From: Chryseotalea sp. WA131a
GTDB taxonomy: Bacteria > Bacteroidota > Bacteroidia > Cytophagales > Cyclobacteriaceae
Direction of reading: 5' to 3'
NCBI GenBank assembly: GCA_025370075.1
Contig: CP073016.1
Coordinates: 806,001 to 870,000 of the forward strand
DNA: 64,000 bases
Below, piece after piece: positions 26,042 through 35,200 of this stretch. The first letter of the stretch is position 1; each line of letters begins with the position of its first letter. The notes beneath the pieces are model-generated. The model saw nothing but the letters and a program-made list of their open reading frames with translations. It made no database searches and was not told where the DNA came from. The position numbers and the translations under genes are program-made.

Positions 26042-26647
26042 GTGAAGAAAATCAAATTAGAAATATTAGGGCTGTCTTCCAGCCAATCGCAGACGGGTTC
26101 GTTCGCTTTGGTGTTGGGCGAAGTTTCAGGAAACCGAAGACTGCCCATTATTATTGGCATGTTTGAGGCACAAGCCATCGCCATCGAAATAGAAAAAATT
26201 GTGCCCAACCGCCCGATGACACATGATTTGTTCAAGGCGTTTTCCAACTCATTTCATTTTCATGTCGAAGAAATTGTTATTTCTGATTTGAAAGAAGGCG
26301 TGTTCTTTGCCAAAATCATTTGCACCGATGGTTTGAAGAAAACCGAAATTGATGCGCGGCCTTCCGATGCCATTGCGATCGGTCTGAGGTTCGATGCAGC
26401 CATGTACACCTACGAAAATATTTTATCGGAGGCGGGCATTGTGCTGACCGACCAAGAGGAGGAAGAAGAAAAAATTGAAACCAAGCCAGAGAAAACAAAA
26501 ATTAAAAAGGAAAACACTAAAAAATCTTCAGACGATTATAAAAATCTGAGCATCGACAAATTGAAAGAGTTATTGAAAGATGCCCTTGACAAAGAAGATT
26601 ATGAGAAGGCTGCAAAGATTCGGGATGAGTTGGGGAAAAGGAATTGA
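26042..26647 (+). CDS. Bifunctional nuclease-domain (BFN/DUF151) protein with C-terminal UVR motif
   Basis: A 201-residue cytoplasmic protein. Residues 1-130 match the BFN/DUF151 domain (KIKLEILGLSSSQSQTGSFALVLGEVSGNRRLPIIIGMFEAQAIAIEIEK, RPMTHDLFKAF, IDARPSDAIAIGLRF). After a lysine/glutamate-rich linker, the tail (LKELLKDALDKEDYEKAAKIRDEL) is a UvrB/UvrC-type UVR motif. This two-part layout is common in Bacteroidota; nuclease activity has been reported for some relatives, but the cellular role is unclear. The start is a GTG at 26042, chosen because the family begins at this residue. Confidence 0.88.
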   Translation: MKKIKLEILGLSSSQSQTGSFALVLGEVSGNRRLPIIIGMFEAQAIAIEIEKIVPNRPMTHDLFKAFSNSFHFHVEEIVISDLKEGVFFAKIICTDGLKKTEIDARPSDAIAIGLRFDAAMYTYENILSEAGIVLTDQEEEEEKIETKPEKTKIKKENTKKSSDDYKNLSIDKLKELLKDALDKEDYEKAAKIRDELGKRN

Positions 26648-26733
26648 TCTGTGAGTTTTGAGTTGTGATTTTAGATTCTAAATTTTTTAATGCCGCCCAC
26701 CGAATGATAATTACCATCGATTAAAAGTCAAAA

Positions 26734-28023
26734 ATGGATTACCTACGTGCCATTATCGGTCTCCTTTTTATAGTTGCCATTGCTTACCTGCTGTCGGGGA
26801 ATAGAAAGAAAATCGATTGGAAGTTGGTGGGAATTGGCATGTTATTTCAGATTGTGATTGGGTTGGCCATTGCCAAGGTTGGATTTGTGCGTGTGGTTTT
26901 TGAGTTTATTAGCGACAAGTTCGTTACCTTCCTTGGGTTTGCTCGCGAAGGTTCTTCGTTTGTATTTGGCTCGTTGGCTTCCAATACTTCCAACACAGGT
27001 TTTATTTTTGCTTTTCAAGCATTGCCAACTGTGATTTTCTTTTCGGCTGTTACGGCAGGCCTGTATTATTTAGGCATCCTTCAAAAAATTGTTTTCGGTT
27101 TTGCGTGGCTGATGACCAAAGCCATGCGCCTATCGGGAAGCGAAAGCCTCTCGGCAGCCGCCAATATTTTTATGGGCCAAACGGAAGCACCGCTATTGGT
27201 GAAACCCTTCATCGCCAAAATGACCAAGTCAGAGTTGTTTTGTTTAATGGTAGGAGGGATGGCCACCTTGGCAGGAAGCGTGTTGGCTACTTACGTGGGA
27301 TTGCTGGGAGGAAATAGCCAAGAAGAAAAAACGTTGTTCACCACCTATTTGCTGTGCGCTTCCATTATGAATGCACCGTCCGCCATTGTGTTGGCAAAAA
27401 TGTTTTACCCCCAAGATGAACCCGAAAAAATTGATACCGAACTAAAAGTAAACAAAGAACAGATAGGTGTAAACTTAGTAGATGCCTTGGCCAGTGGTGC
27501 GGCTGATGGTTTAAAACTCGCATTGAATATCGGTGGGATGTTGATTGCTTTCATCGCGATTATCTATGCCGTCAATTGGGTGTTAGTCGATTTTGTAGGA
27601 GCGGTAACAGGATTGAATGAATTTGTGAAGACGAGCACGAACGGTGCCTTCAATGGATTTTCACTGCAATATATATTAGGTCAAGTCTTCCGTGTTTTTG
27701 CCTTTATGATGGGGGTAGATTGGCAGCAAACACTAAGTGTTGGCAGCTTGCTAGGGCAGAAAATGGTCATCAATGAATTTGTAGCATATGTTGATTTGTC
27801 GCAGATGAAAGAAGCCGGAATACTCGATGCAAAATCGATTCGTATTGCTACCTATGCACTTTGCGGGTTTGCCAACTTTAGTTCAATAGCTATTCAGATT
27901 GGAGGCATCGGAGGTATGGCACCCGGTCGCCAGGGTGATTTATCGCGCATGGGTTTCAAAGCGATGTTGGCCGCTTCATTGGCTACCATGATGACCGCTA
28001 CTATTTCAGGGGCAATTTTTTAG
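26734..28023 (+). CDS. Concentrative nucleoside transporter (NupC/CNT family)
   Basis: A 429-residue inner-membrane transporter with the CNT signature elements: an N-terminal LRAIIGLLFIVAIAYLLSGNRKKIDW, FVFGSLASNTSNTGFIFAFQALPTVIFFS, the substrate-loop SGSESLSAAANIFMGQTEAPLLVKPF, and the C-terminal CGFANFSSIAIQIGGIGGMAPGRQGDLSRMG. It imports nucleosides with sodium or protons. The gene lies between the BFN gene and the glycogen-like operon with no obvious functional link to either. Confidence 0.93.
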   Translation: MDYLRAIIGLLFIVAIAYLLSGNRKKIDWKLVGIGMLFQIVIGLAIAKVGFVRVVFEFISDKFVTFLGFAREGSSFVFGSLASNTSNTGFIFAFQALPTVIFFSAVTAGLYYLGILQKIVFGFAWLMTKAMRLSGSESLSAAANIFMGQTEAPLLVKPFIAKMTKSELFCLMVGGMATLAGSVLATYVGLLGGNSQEEKTLFTTYLLCASIMNAPSAIVLAKMFYPQDEPEKIDTELKVNKEQIGVNLVDALASGAADGLKLALNIGGMLIAFIAIIYAVNWVLVDFVGAVTGLNEFVKTSTNGAFNGFSLQYILGQVFRVFAFMMGVDWQQTLSVGSLLGQKMVINEFVAYVDLSQMKEAGILDAKSIRIATYALCGFANFSSIAIQIGGIGGMAPGRQGDLSRMGFKAMLAASLATMMTATISGAIF

Positions 28024-28051
28024 ATCTAATTCGCGGATTTCCTTGCATTAT

Positions 28052-28085
28052 TTTGCATTTAAATAGCCAGCTTTTGCTATCTTGA
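28052..28085 (+). promoter_or_regulatory. Candidate promoter of the GlgE-pathway operon
   Basis: TTTG at 28052-28055 and TATCTTGA at 28078-28085 are 22 bases apart, ending 16 bases before the amylase ATG. The second box has two mismatches to TAnnTTTG, so the call is tentative. Confidence 0.35.
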
Positions 28086-28101
28086 AAGCCTAAACTGAAC
28101 T

Positions 28102-29889
28102 ATGCAAAAGTGCTCATTTCTGCTATTGGCTATTTTGGTATTAGCCTGTAGCGCCCCAAAAGAAAAGATACCCGATACCCCCACGATGCCCGGAACCACC
28201 AGCAAAATGGTTGTCTATCAAATGATGACCCGCCTTTTTTCCAACACAAACTCGACCAACAAGTTTTACGGTTCTGTTGAAGAGAATGGCGTAGGCAAGA
28301 TGGATAACATCAACGAAGCCGCACTCAAAGGCATCAAGCAATTGGGGGTTACCCATGTTTGGTACACGGGCATCATCGAACATGCCTTGCTAACCGATTA
28401 CTCCAAATATGGAATTGCCCTAGACGATGCTGATGTGGTAAAAGGGAAGGCCGGCTCGCCTTATGCCATCAAAGACTATTATGATGTCAATCCTGATTTA
28501 GCAGTAAGTGTGCCGAATCGAATGAAGGAATTTGAAGCATTGGTAGAGCGAACCCATGCCCAAGAATTGAAAGTGATAATTGATTTTGTACCGAACCACG
28601 TGGCGCGGTCATATAAATCAGATGCCAAGCCTGCTGATATTAAAGATTTAGGTGAAGGTGATGACAACACCGTTTCTTTTAAGTCGACCAATAACTTTTA
28701 CTATTTGCCTGGCCATGCTTTTCAGCCCCCCAAGGGACCTTACGAATTGGAAGCTCCTAAATCAGATGGAAATTTTTCGGAAAATCCCGCCAAGGTTACA
28801 GGCAACAATCAGTTTACGGCTGCACCCAATTTGGGCGATTGGTTTGAAACCATCAAACTGAATTATGGAATCGATTATCAAAATGGTGAAAAGAAAAACT
28901 TTGAGCCTATCCCCAATACATGGGAAAAGATGTGCGACATTTTGATCTATTGGACAAATAAAAAAGTAGATGGCTTCCGTTGCGATATGGCGGAGATGGT
29001 GCCCGTTGAATTTTGGCAGTGGGCAATCCCACAAATCAAAAAAGTAAATCCTGAAATAATTTTCATTGCCGAAATATATAACCCTGCTCAATACCGAAAT
29101 TATTTAGACAACGGTCAGTTTGATTTTCTGTACGATAAAGTACAATTGTATGATACCCTTCGGTTGATGGTCAACCAAAAAGCGCATACCAACGGCATCG
29201 CTCACGTACAAGAAAGCTTGAAAGGCATTAACCACAACATGCTTCATTTTTTGGAGAATCATGACGAGCAACGTTTTGCTTCTCCTTTTTTTGCTGGCGA
29301 CCCATGGAAGGCGGTGCCAGCCATGGTGGTGAGTGCCTGTATTGACGAAGGCCCTGTGATGATTTACTTTGGCCAAGAAGTTGGTGAGCCGGGAGCAAAA
29401 GCCGAAGGATTTTCAGGTGACGATGGTCGCACCACTATGTTCGATTATTGGGGTGTGCCGCAACATCAAAAATGGGTGAACGAGTTGAAGTTTGACGGTG
29501 GCCAATTAAGCGATGAACAAAAACAACTGCGGCAATTCTACGGAGATATTTTGGCACTCGCTTCCAGCAATCAAGCAATTGCACGAGGAAAGTATACAGA
29601 CCTTACTAATTACAACCAACAGAAAGGGAATATGTCCGCCTTCGTTCACGCGTTTGCTCGATATCACCAAGAAGAGAAACTTATCATTGTTTCCAATTTT
29701 GATTCAAAAATGGAAGCTGTAAAAGTTGAAATTCCAAAAGAACTGGCAAATGAAATAGGACTCTCAGAAGGCACAGCTTACGTGGGCCGTGATTTGCTGC
29801 GCAGTGGTGCCGAAATTGGTATCAATGAAAAGCTAACAATGTCGATGGAGATTCCGGCCTACAGTTCATTCATTTTAAAAATTAAGTAA
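28102..29889 (+). CDS. GH13 alpha-amylase family lipoprotein
   Basis: A 595-residue secreted or outer-membrane-anchored alpha-glucanase. The lipoprotein leader is KCSFLLLAILVLACSAP (lipobox LVLAC). The GH13 catalytic residues are all visible: region I DFVPNHVARS, nucleophile Asp in VDGFRCDMAEMV, acid Glu in IIFIAEIYNP, and the third Asp in FLENHDEQRFAS. A C-terminal beta-domain ends in EIPAYSSFILKIK. It would cut external starch, glycogen or maltodextrin into maltose-type products for the GlgE pathway encoded 9 bases downstream. Confidence 0.9.
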   Translation: MQKCSFLLLAILVLACSAPKEKIPDTPTMPGTTSKMVVYQMMTRLFSNTNSTNKFYGSVEENGVGKMDNINEAALKGIKQLGVTHVWYTGIIEHALLTDYSKYGIALDDADVVKGKAGSPYAIKDYYDVNPDLAVSVPNRMKEFEALVERTHAQELKVIIDFVPNHVARSYKSDAKPADIKDLGEGDDNTVSFKSTNNFYYLPGHAFQPPKGPYELEAPKSDGNFSENPAKVTGNNQFTAAPNLGDWFETIKLNYGIDYQNGEKKNFEPIPNTWEKMCDILIYWTNKKVDGFRCDMAEMVPVEFWQWAIPQIKKVNPEIIFIAEIYNPAQYRNYLDNGQFDFLYDKVQLYDTLRLMVNQKAHTNGIAHVQESLKGINHNMLHFLENHDEQRFASPFFAGDPWKAVPAMVVSACIDEGPVMIYFGQEVGEPGAKAEGFSGDDGRTTMFDYWGVPQHQKWVNELKFDGGQLSDEQKQLRQFYGDILALASSNQAIARGKYTDLTNYNQQKGNMSAFVHAFARYHQEEKLIIVSNFDSKMEAVKVEIPKELANEIGLSEGTAYVGRDLLRSGAEIGINEKLTMSMEIPAYSSFILKIK

Positions 29890-29898
29890 TCGTCAATT

Positions 29899-31845
29899 AT
29901 GCTAGGAAAGTCTCGCGTCATCATTGAAAATGTTCAACCCGTAGTGGAGGGTGGTTTGTATCCTGCTAAGCGCACCGTTGGCGAAACCGTACAAGTTACT
30001 GCCGCCATCTTTGGCGATGGCCACGACCACCTCCGTGCTTCCCTTCTGTTTAAAAAGAAAGGCACTGCCAAATGGCATACAAAAGAGATGCTTCCTACTT
30101 ACAATGATGAATGGGGCGCATCTTTCCATGTGGCGGAAAAGGGAATTTATGTGTTTACTATCCATGCATGGATTGACCATTTCGAAACGTGGTACGATGG
30201 GCTCAAAAAGAAAGCGGCCGCCAAAGTAGATGTGAAAGTAGAGTTGATGGAGGGTGCCAATTTTTTAAAGACTTTAGCAAACAATGGTCTTGCTAACCTA
30301 CTCAATTTGGCAACAAAATTGGAGAATACAGCCAAGTACCAAGAGGCCATCGATTTGGTATTGAGCAAAGAGTTTGAAAAAATTGTTCATGATTATCCGC
30401 TGAAAGAAAACGAAACCCAATACGCAGAAGAAGTAGAAGTTATCGTGGAGCATACCAAAGCAAACTTTAGTGCTTGGTACGAATTTTTCCCCCGCTCCAG
30501 TTCAATGGAAGTAGGCAAACACGGCACTTTTCAAGATTGTATTCGGTTGTTGCCACGCGTGGCCGCCATGGGTTTTGATGTATTGTATTTTCCCCCCATT
30601 CATCCAATCGGTAAGCTCAATAGAAAAGGAAAAAACAATAATGTGCGTGCCGAAAAAGGTGAACCGGGTTCCCCTTGGGCAATCGGCAGTGACGAAGGTG
30701 GGCACAAAGCGATATTGCCAGCGCTTGGCACGCTAGAAGATTTTAAGAAATTGGTTTTCGAAGCAAAGAAGTTGGGAATCGATGTGGCCATGGACATTGC
30801 CTTTCAATGTGCGCCCGACCATCCGTATGTCAAAGACCATCCCGATTGGTTTAAGCAACGTCCGGATGGTTCCATTCAATACGCGGAGAATCCACCAAAA
30901 AAGTACCAAGACATATACCCATTCAATTTTGAATCTAACGATTGGAAAAACCTATGGGAAGAATTGAAGTCAGTATTTTTATTTTGGATGGAACAAGGTG
31001 TTTCTGTTTTCAGAATCGATAATCCGCACACCAAGCCCATTCCGTTTTGGCAATGGGTGATAAGCGAAGTACAAAAAGTAAATCCAGATGTTATCTTCTT
31101 GTCGGAAGCATTTACCCGTCCGAAGATTATGGCTTCGCTTGGCAAAGTTGGGTTCACACAATCCTACACGTACTTTACTTGGCGTGTAACCAAACAAGAG
31201 ATAGTGGAGTACATGAATGAGTTAGTGCATGGGGCATCGCGCAATTATTTCCGTCCTAACTTTTGGCCAAACACGCCCGACATTCTTCCTTATCATTTGC
31301 AAATTCAAGGGGAAAACAGTTTCATTATGCGCTATGCTTTGGCGGCAACATTATCTTCTAATTACGGTGTATACGGACCCTCGTATGAATTTTACGAGAA
31401 CACTCCCATTGCAGGAAAAGAAGAATATTACAATTCGGAAAAATATGAAGTGCGCCACTACGATTGGAAGAGAACCAATCGGATGACAGACATCATGTCA
31501 ATCCTCAATAAAATCAGAAAAGAAAACGAAGCGCTGCAATCTACTTGGAACATTCAATTCTGCCCGATTGAAAACAGTCAGTTGTTGGCGTATTTAAAAG
31601 CAACAGATGATTTGTCAAGCATTATTCTGGTAGTTGTTAATTTGGATGTGAATGGCAAACAATCAGGGTATGTGCAATTACCAAAGTCGCGATTGAATTT
31701 GGGGGATAAAATCAATATCAAACTGCACGATTTGATTACCGATGAATATTATACGTGGACGCAGGAGTGGAATTTTGTAGAACTCAATCCACACAAGATG
31801 CCGTTCCATTTGTTTAAAATTGAAATACACGAGTCAAACATGTAA
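29899..31845 (+). CDS. glgE: Alpha-1,4-glucan:maltose-1-phosphate maltosyltransferase
   Basis: GlgE extends alpha-1,4-glucan with maltosyl units from maltose 1-phosphate. The 648-residue product has the family's N-terminal domain (SRVIIENVQPVVEGGLYPAKRTVGETVQVTA), a linking helical domain, and the GH13_3 barrel with FPPIHPIGKLNRKGKNN. Its catalytic residues are Asp374 in FRIDNPHTKP and Glu403 in FLSEAFTRP. The SWAFF-like region reads YGPSYEFYEN. It is cytoplasmic. The gene starts 9 bases after the amylase and ends 3 bases before the TreS-maltokinase gene, so co-transcription is near certain. Confidence 0.95.
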   Translation: MLGKSRVIIENVQPVVEGGLYPAKRTVGETVQVTAAIFGDGHDHLRASLLFKKKGTAKWHTKEMLPTYNDEWGASFHVAEKGIYVFTIHAWIDHFETWYDGLKKKAAAKVDVKVELMEGANFLKTLANNGLANLLNLATKLENTAKYQEAIDLVLSKEFEKIVHDYPLKENETQYAEEVEVIVEHTKANFSAWYEFFPRSSSMEVGKHGTFQDCIRLLPRVAAMGFDVLYFPPIHPIGKLNRKGKNNNVRAEKGEPGSPWAIGSDEGGHKAILPALGTLEDFKKLVFEAKKLGIDVAMDIAFQCAPDHPYVKDHPDWFKQRPDGSIQYAENPPKKYQDIYPFNFESNDWKNLWEELKSVFLFWMEQGVSVFRIDNPHTKPIPFWQWVISEVQKVNPDVIFLSEAFTRPKIMASLGKVGFTQSYTYFTWRVTKQEIVEYMNELVHGASRNYFRPNFWPNTPDILPYHLQIQGENSFIMRYALAATLSSNYGVYGPSYEFYENTPIAGKEEYYNSEKYEVRHYDWKRTNRMTDIMSILNKIRKENEALQSTWNIQFCPIENSQLLAYLKATDDLSSIILVVVNLDVNGKQSGYVQLPKSRLNLGDKINIKLHDLITDEYYTWTQEWNFVELNPHKMPFHLFKIEIHESNM

Positions 31846-31848
31846 GCC

Positions 31849-34800
31849 ATGCCCAAAAACGACCCGCTTTGGTTTAAAGATGCTATTATTTATGAGTTGA
31901 GCGTCCGTGCTTTTTACGATAGCAATGCGGACGGCATTGGTGATTTTCCTGGGCTCATTCAAAAGCTAGATTACCTCGAAGATCTTGGCATCAATACCTT
32001 ATGGTTGCTTCCATTCTTTCCCTCACCACTAAAAGACGATGGTTTTGATGTAACCGAATATTGTGACATTCATCCAGACTATGGCACACTTGCTGACTTT
32101 AAATTGTTTTTAAAGGAAGCACACCGTAGAAATATACGAGTCATCACAGAATTGATTCTCAATCACACCTCCGATCAGCACCCGTGGTTTCAAAAATCGC
32201 GCAAAGCAAGAGAGGGTTCGCGTTATAAAGATTATTATGTTTGGAGCTTAACGGCCGATAAGTATAAGGAAGCCCGCGTCATGTTTACCGATTCCGAAAG
32301 CTCAAATTGGGCGTGGGACAACGAAGCGAAGGCATATTATTGGCACCGCTTCTACCGCCATCAGCCCGAACTTAATTTTGATAATCCGGAAGTACAGTTG
32401 GAAATGATAAAGGTGGTTGACTTTTGGATGAAGATTGGCGTGGATGGTTTTCGATTGCCCAACGTTCCGTTTTTGTTTGAAGAAGAAGGAACGAATTGCG
32501 AGAACCTACCCCAAACACATGCTTTCTTAAAGCGTCTTCGTTCACATATTGATAAACATTATGAAGACCGCATCCTAATTGCTGAAGCAAATCTGTGGCC
32601 CGAAGATGCGGCCAAATATTTTGGTGAAGGAACCGAGTGCCACATGAACTTCAACTACCCGTTGATGCCTCGATTGTTTTTGGGACTTCGCACCGAAGAC
32701 AGTTATCCCATCATTGATATAATTGAACAAACTCCGGCAACACCTGCCGCTGGTCAATGGGCTGTTTTCTTGCGTAACCACGATGAAATTGCGCTGGAGA
32801 TGGTGACCGAAGAAGAAAAAGACTATTTGTTCAAGGCGTATGCAACGGACCCCCACACCAAACATAATTTAGGTATCAACCGTAGACTTGCACCGTTGCT
32901 TAACAACGACCGAAGAAAAATTGAATTGCTGTACACAATTTTGTTTTCCTTACCGGGAACTCCCGTGATTTATTACGGTGACGAAATAGGCATGGGTGAT
33001 AATATTTATCTAGGTGACCGGTTCGGTGTCCGTACACCGATGCAGTGGAATTTGAACATCAATGCTGGTTTTTCGGATGCCAATCCTCAACGGTTGTTTT
33101 TGCCCATTGTGACCGACCCCATCTATCGATACGAATCGTTGAATGTGGCCACGCAAGAAGAAAGCCCGTCATCGTTGATGTGGTGGGTGAGAAATGTGTT
33201 GGCAATGCGTAAGCGACTCAATGTATTTGGGCGAGGTGAGTTAAAGTTTATTGAGAGCACTAATTCGAAAGTATTGTGTTTTGCTCGTTCGTATCAAAAC
33301 CAAAAAGTGATTGTAGTAGCCAACTTATCACAGTTCTCACAAGCCACCACACTTAACCTTTCTGATTTCAGAGATTGCGACATCACCGAAGTGTTTAGCC
33401 AGAATCGTTTTGAAAGTGTTGGCGTAGGTGATTACAATATCACCATTGGTCCGTATGGTTATTTTTGGTTTCAGGCGGATGCTTCTGAAGCAAAGGAGTC
33501 GGCCACCAATAGTAATGAGTTGTTTCTCTATCAATCTGATTTATCGTGGGAACGATTGTTTGGAAACTATAACGAAGTGCGCATTATTGAGCGAAAGGTT
33601 CTTCAGCCTTTCATGAAAAAATGCCGATGGTTTGGAGGCAAGGCCAAGGTCATCAGCAAAATGGGCATCCACAAAGTCATTCCTGTAAAAGTGGAAGGTG
33701 AAACACATTACCTCACCATCATTCAAGTAGATTATGTGCAACGCTTGCCTGAATTGTATTTCTTGCCAATGTGTTTTGTTCCAGCCGACAATCTGTTTGA
33801 CAAAACCGAGTTTATTCCGCAAAGTGTAGTTTGCCGAGCTGAAATTCAAGACAAGACGGGTTTTATCATGGATAGCAGTTACAACAAAGCCTTCCGTGAT
33901 TTTCTATTTACCAGTATGGATCGCAAAGCGCGAATCAAGGATGATGATGGTGTATTGGAGTTCAATTCCAGCGTCTATGTAAAGTTAAATTCAGACCAAG
34001 TTGAGTCTAAGATTTTAAAAGCAGAACAAAGCAATACTTCTATCATTTACAACGATCAATACTTTTTCAAATTCTATCGAAAAATAGAAAATGAAATCAA
34101 TCCAGATTTGGAGATTGTTCGATTTTTATCGGAGAATACAAATTTTAAAAACGCGCCCAAATATGCTGGAAGTGTGGAGTATCGTGACAATGATGATAAA
34201 ACCATGGTGTTTGGTTTGCTGCAAGAGAAGGTAGAGAACCAAGGCGATAGTTGGGTGATGACGCTGGATTCCGTGGGGCGTTTTTACGAGCGCGTGATGG
34301 CGAAAGCGAAAAAAGAAAAACTGCCCAAACTTGTAAACCGCGATGCCATTAAGTTTGAAGACGCGCCTGAGTTGATTCAAGAGTTTATTGGGAAAGGTTT
34401 TTATGAACGGGTTGTTCGTTTAGGTCAGCGCACAGCCGAAATGCACTTGGCGCTTGCTTCCGATAAATCAAGTCCTTCTTTTGATCCAGAATATTTTTCT
34501 GCGAATTATCAGCGCTCGTTGTATTCATCGCTCCGTAAACTGTTAAACGATCGACTGAAATTATTGAGACAATCGTTGCCCAAACTTGATGAAGCAACTA
34601 AAAAGTTAGCTATCGAAGTATTGGAGATGGAAGATTTAATATTGGAGTGCTTCAGTGAAATTTATCAAACCCGGATCAACGCCATTAAAACACGTATTCA
34701 TGGCGATTATCATTTGGGTCAAGTATTGTTTACAGGAAAAGACTTTATCATCATCGATTTTGAAGGTGAACCCGGCTTTAGTTTTAGCGAACGCAGATTA

Positions 34801-35166
34801 AAGAAAAATCCATTGAAAGATGTAGCGGGCATGATGCGTTCGTTTCATTATGCTGCTTTCGGAAAGATTTTGCTCAATGAAAACTACCGAGAAAAGGATT
34901 TGGAATTTTTAGAGCAATGGGCAGAGCAGTGGCAACATTATGTAAGCCGGTTCTATTTAGGTGCCTATTTGGAAAAGATTGGAATGGAAAAATCGCTTTC
35001 GCCAGAAAACGAAATTTTGATTCGTACCTATTTGATTGAAAAAGCAGTGTATGAGTTGGGCTACGAGTTAAATGGTCGCCCCGATTGGGTAAATATTCCT
35101 CTGCGCGGCATTCGGTACCAAATGAAGCGGTATGAGTTGGCAAAGGAGATGATGAAAAAGAAATAA
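31849..35166 (+). CDS. treS: TreS-like GH13 domain fused to maltokinase, with altered catalytic nucleophile
   Basis: The 1105-residue protein joins a trehalose synthase-type GH13 module (1-550) to a maltokinase (about 560-1105). The kinase makes maltose 1-phosphate for GlgE; its RIHGDYHLGQVLF and FIIIDFEGEPG motifs are intact. In the GH13 half, LFEEEGTNCENLPQTHAFL and YYGDEIGMGDNIYLGDR identify TreS. But the region II sequence, expected as GFRLDAVPYL, reads GFRLPNVPFL: Pro204 replaces the nucleophile Asp. Region I has Glu101 in ELILNH where Asp is usual. Glu246 (LIAEANLW) and Asp312 (LRNHDEIAL) remain. The trehalose-maltose isomerase activity is therefore doubtful, while the kinase should work. 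The symbol marks family only. Confidence 0.92.
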   Translation: MPKNDPLWFKDAIIYELSVRAFYDSNADGIGDFPGLIQKLDYLEDLGINTLWLLPFFPSPLKDDGFDVTEYCDIHPDYGTLADFKLFLKEAHRRNIRVITELILNHTSDQHPWFQKSRKAREGSRYKDYYVWSLTADKYKEARVMFTDSESSNWAWDNEAKAYYWHRFYRHQPELNFDNPEVQLEMIKVVDFWMKIGVDGFRLPNVPFLFEEEGTNCENLPQTHAFLKRLRSHIDKHYEDRILIAEANLWPEDAAKYFGEGTECHMNFNYPLMPRLFLGLRTEDSYPIIDIIEQTPATPAAGQWAVFLRNHDEIALEMVTEEEKDYLFKAYATDPHTKHNLGINRRLAPLLNNDRRKIELLYTILFSLPGTPVIYYGDEIGMGDNIYLGDRFGVRTPMQWNLNINAGFSDANPQRLFLPIVTDPIYRYESLNVATQEESPSSLMWWVRNVLAMRKRLNVFGRGELKFIESTNSKVLCFARSYQNQKVIVVANLSQFSQATTLNLSDFRDCDITEVFSQNRFESVGVGDYNITIGPYGYFWFQADASEAKESATNSNELFLYQSDLSWERLFGNYNEVRIIERKVLQPFMKKCRWFGGKAKVISKMGIHKVIPVKVEGETHYLTIIQVDYVQRLPELYFLPMCFVPADNLFDKTEFIPQSVVCRAEIQDKTGFIMDSSYNKAFRDFLFTSMDRKARIKDDDGVLEFNSSVYVKLNSDQVESKILKAEQSNTSIIYNDQYFFKFYRKIENEINPDLEIVRFLSENTNFKNAPKYAGSVEYRDNDDKTMVFGLLQEKVENQGDSWVMTLDSVGRFYERVMAKAKKEKLPKLVNRDAIKFEDAPELIQEFIGKGFYERVVRLGQRTAEMHLALASDKSSPSFDPEYFSANYQRSLYSSLRKLLNDRLKLLRQSLPKLDEATKKLAIEVLEMEDLILECFSEIYQTRINAIKTRIHGDYHLGQVLFTGKDFIIIDFEGEPGFSFSERRLKKNPLKDVAGMMRSFHYAAFGKILLNENYREKDLEFLEQWAEQWQHYVSRFYLGAYLEKIGMEKSLSPENEILIRTYLIEKAVYELGYELNGRPDWVNIPLRGIRYQMKRYELAKEMMKKK

Positions 35167-35200
35167 TAGGAAGAGATTCAACTATTTTAATTTATACCAA

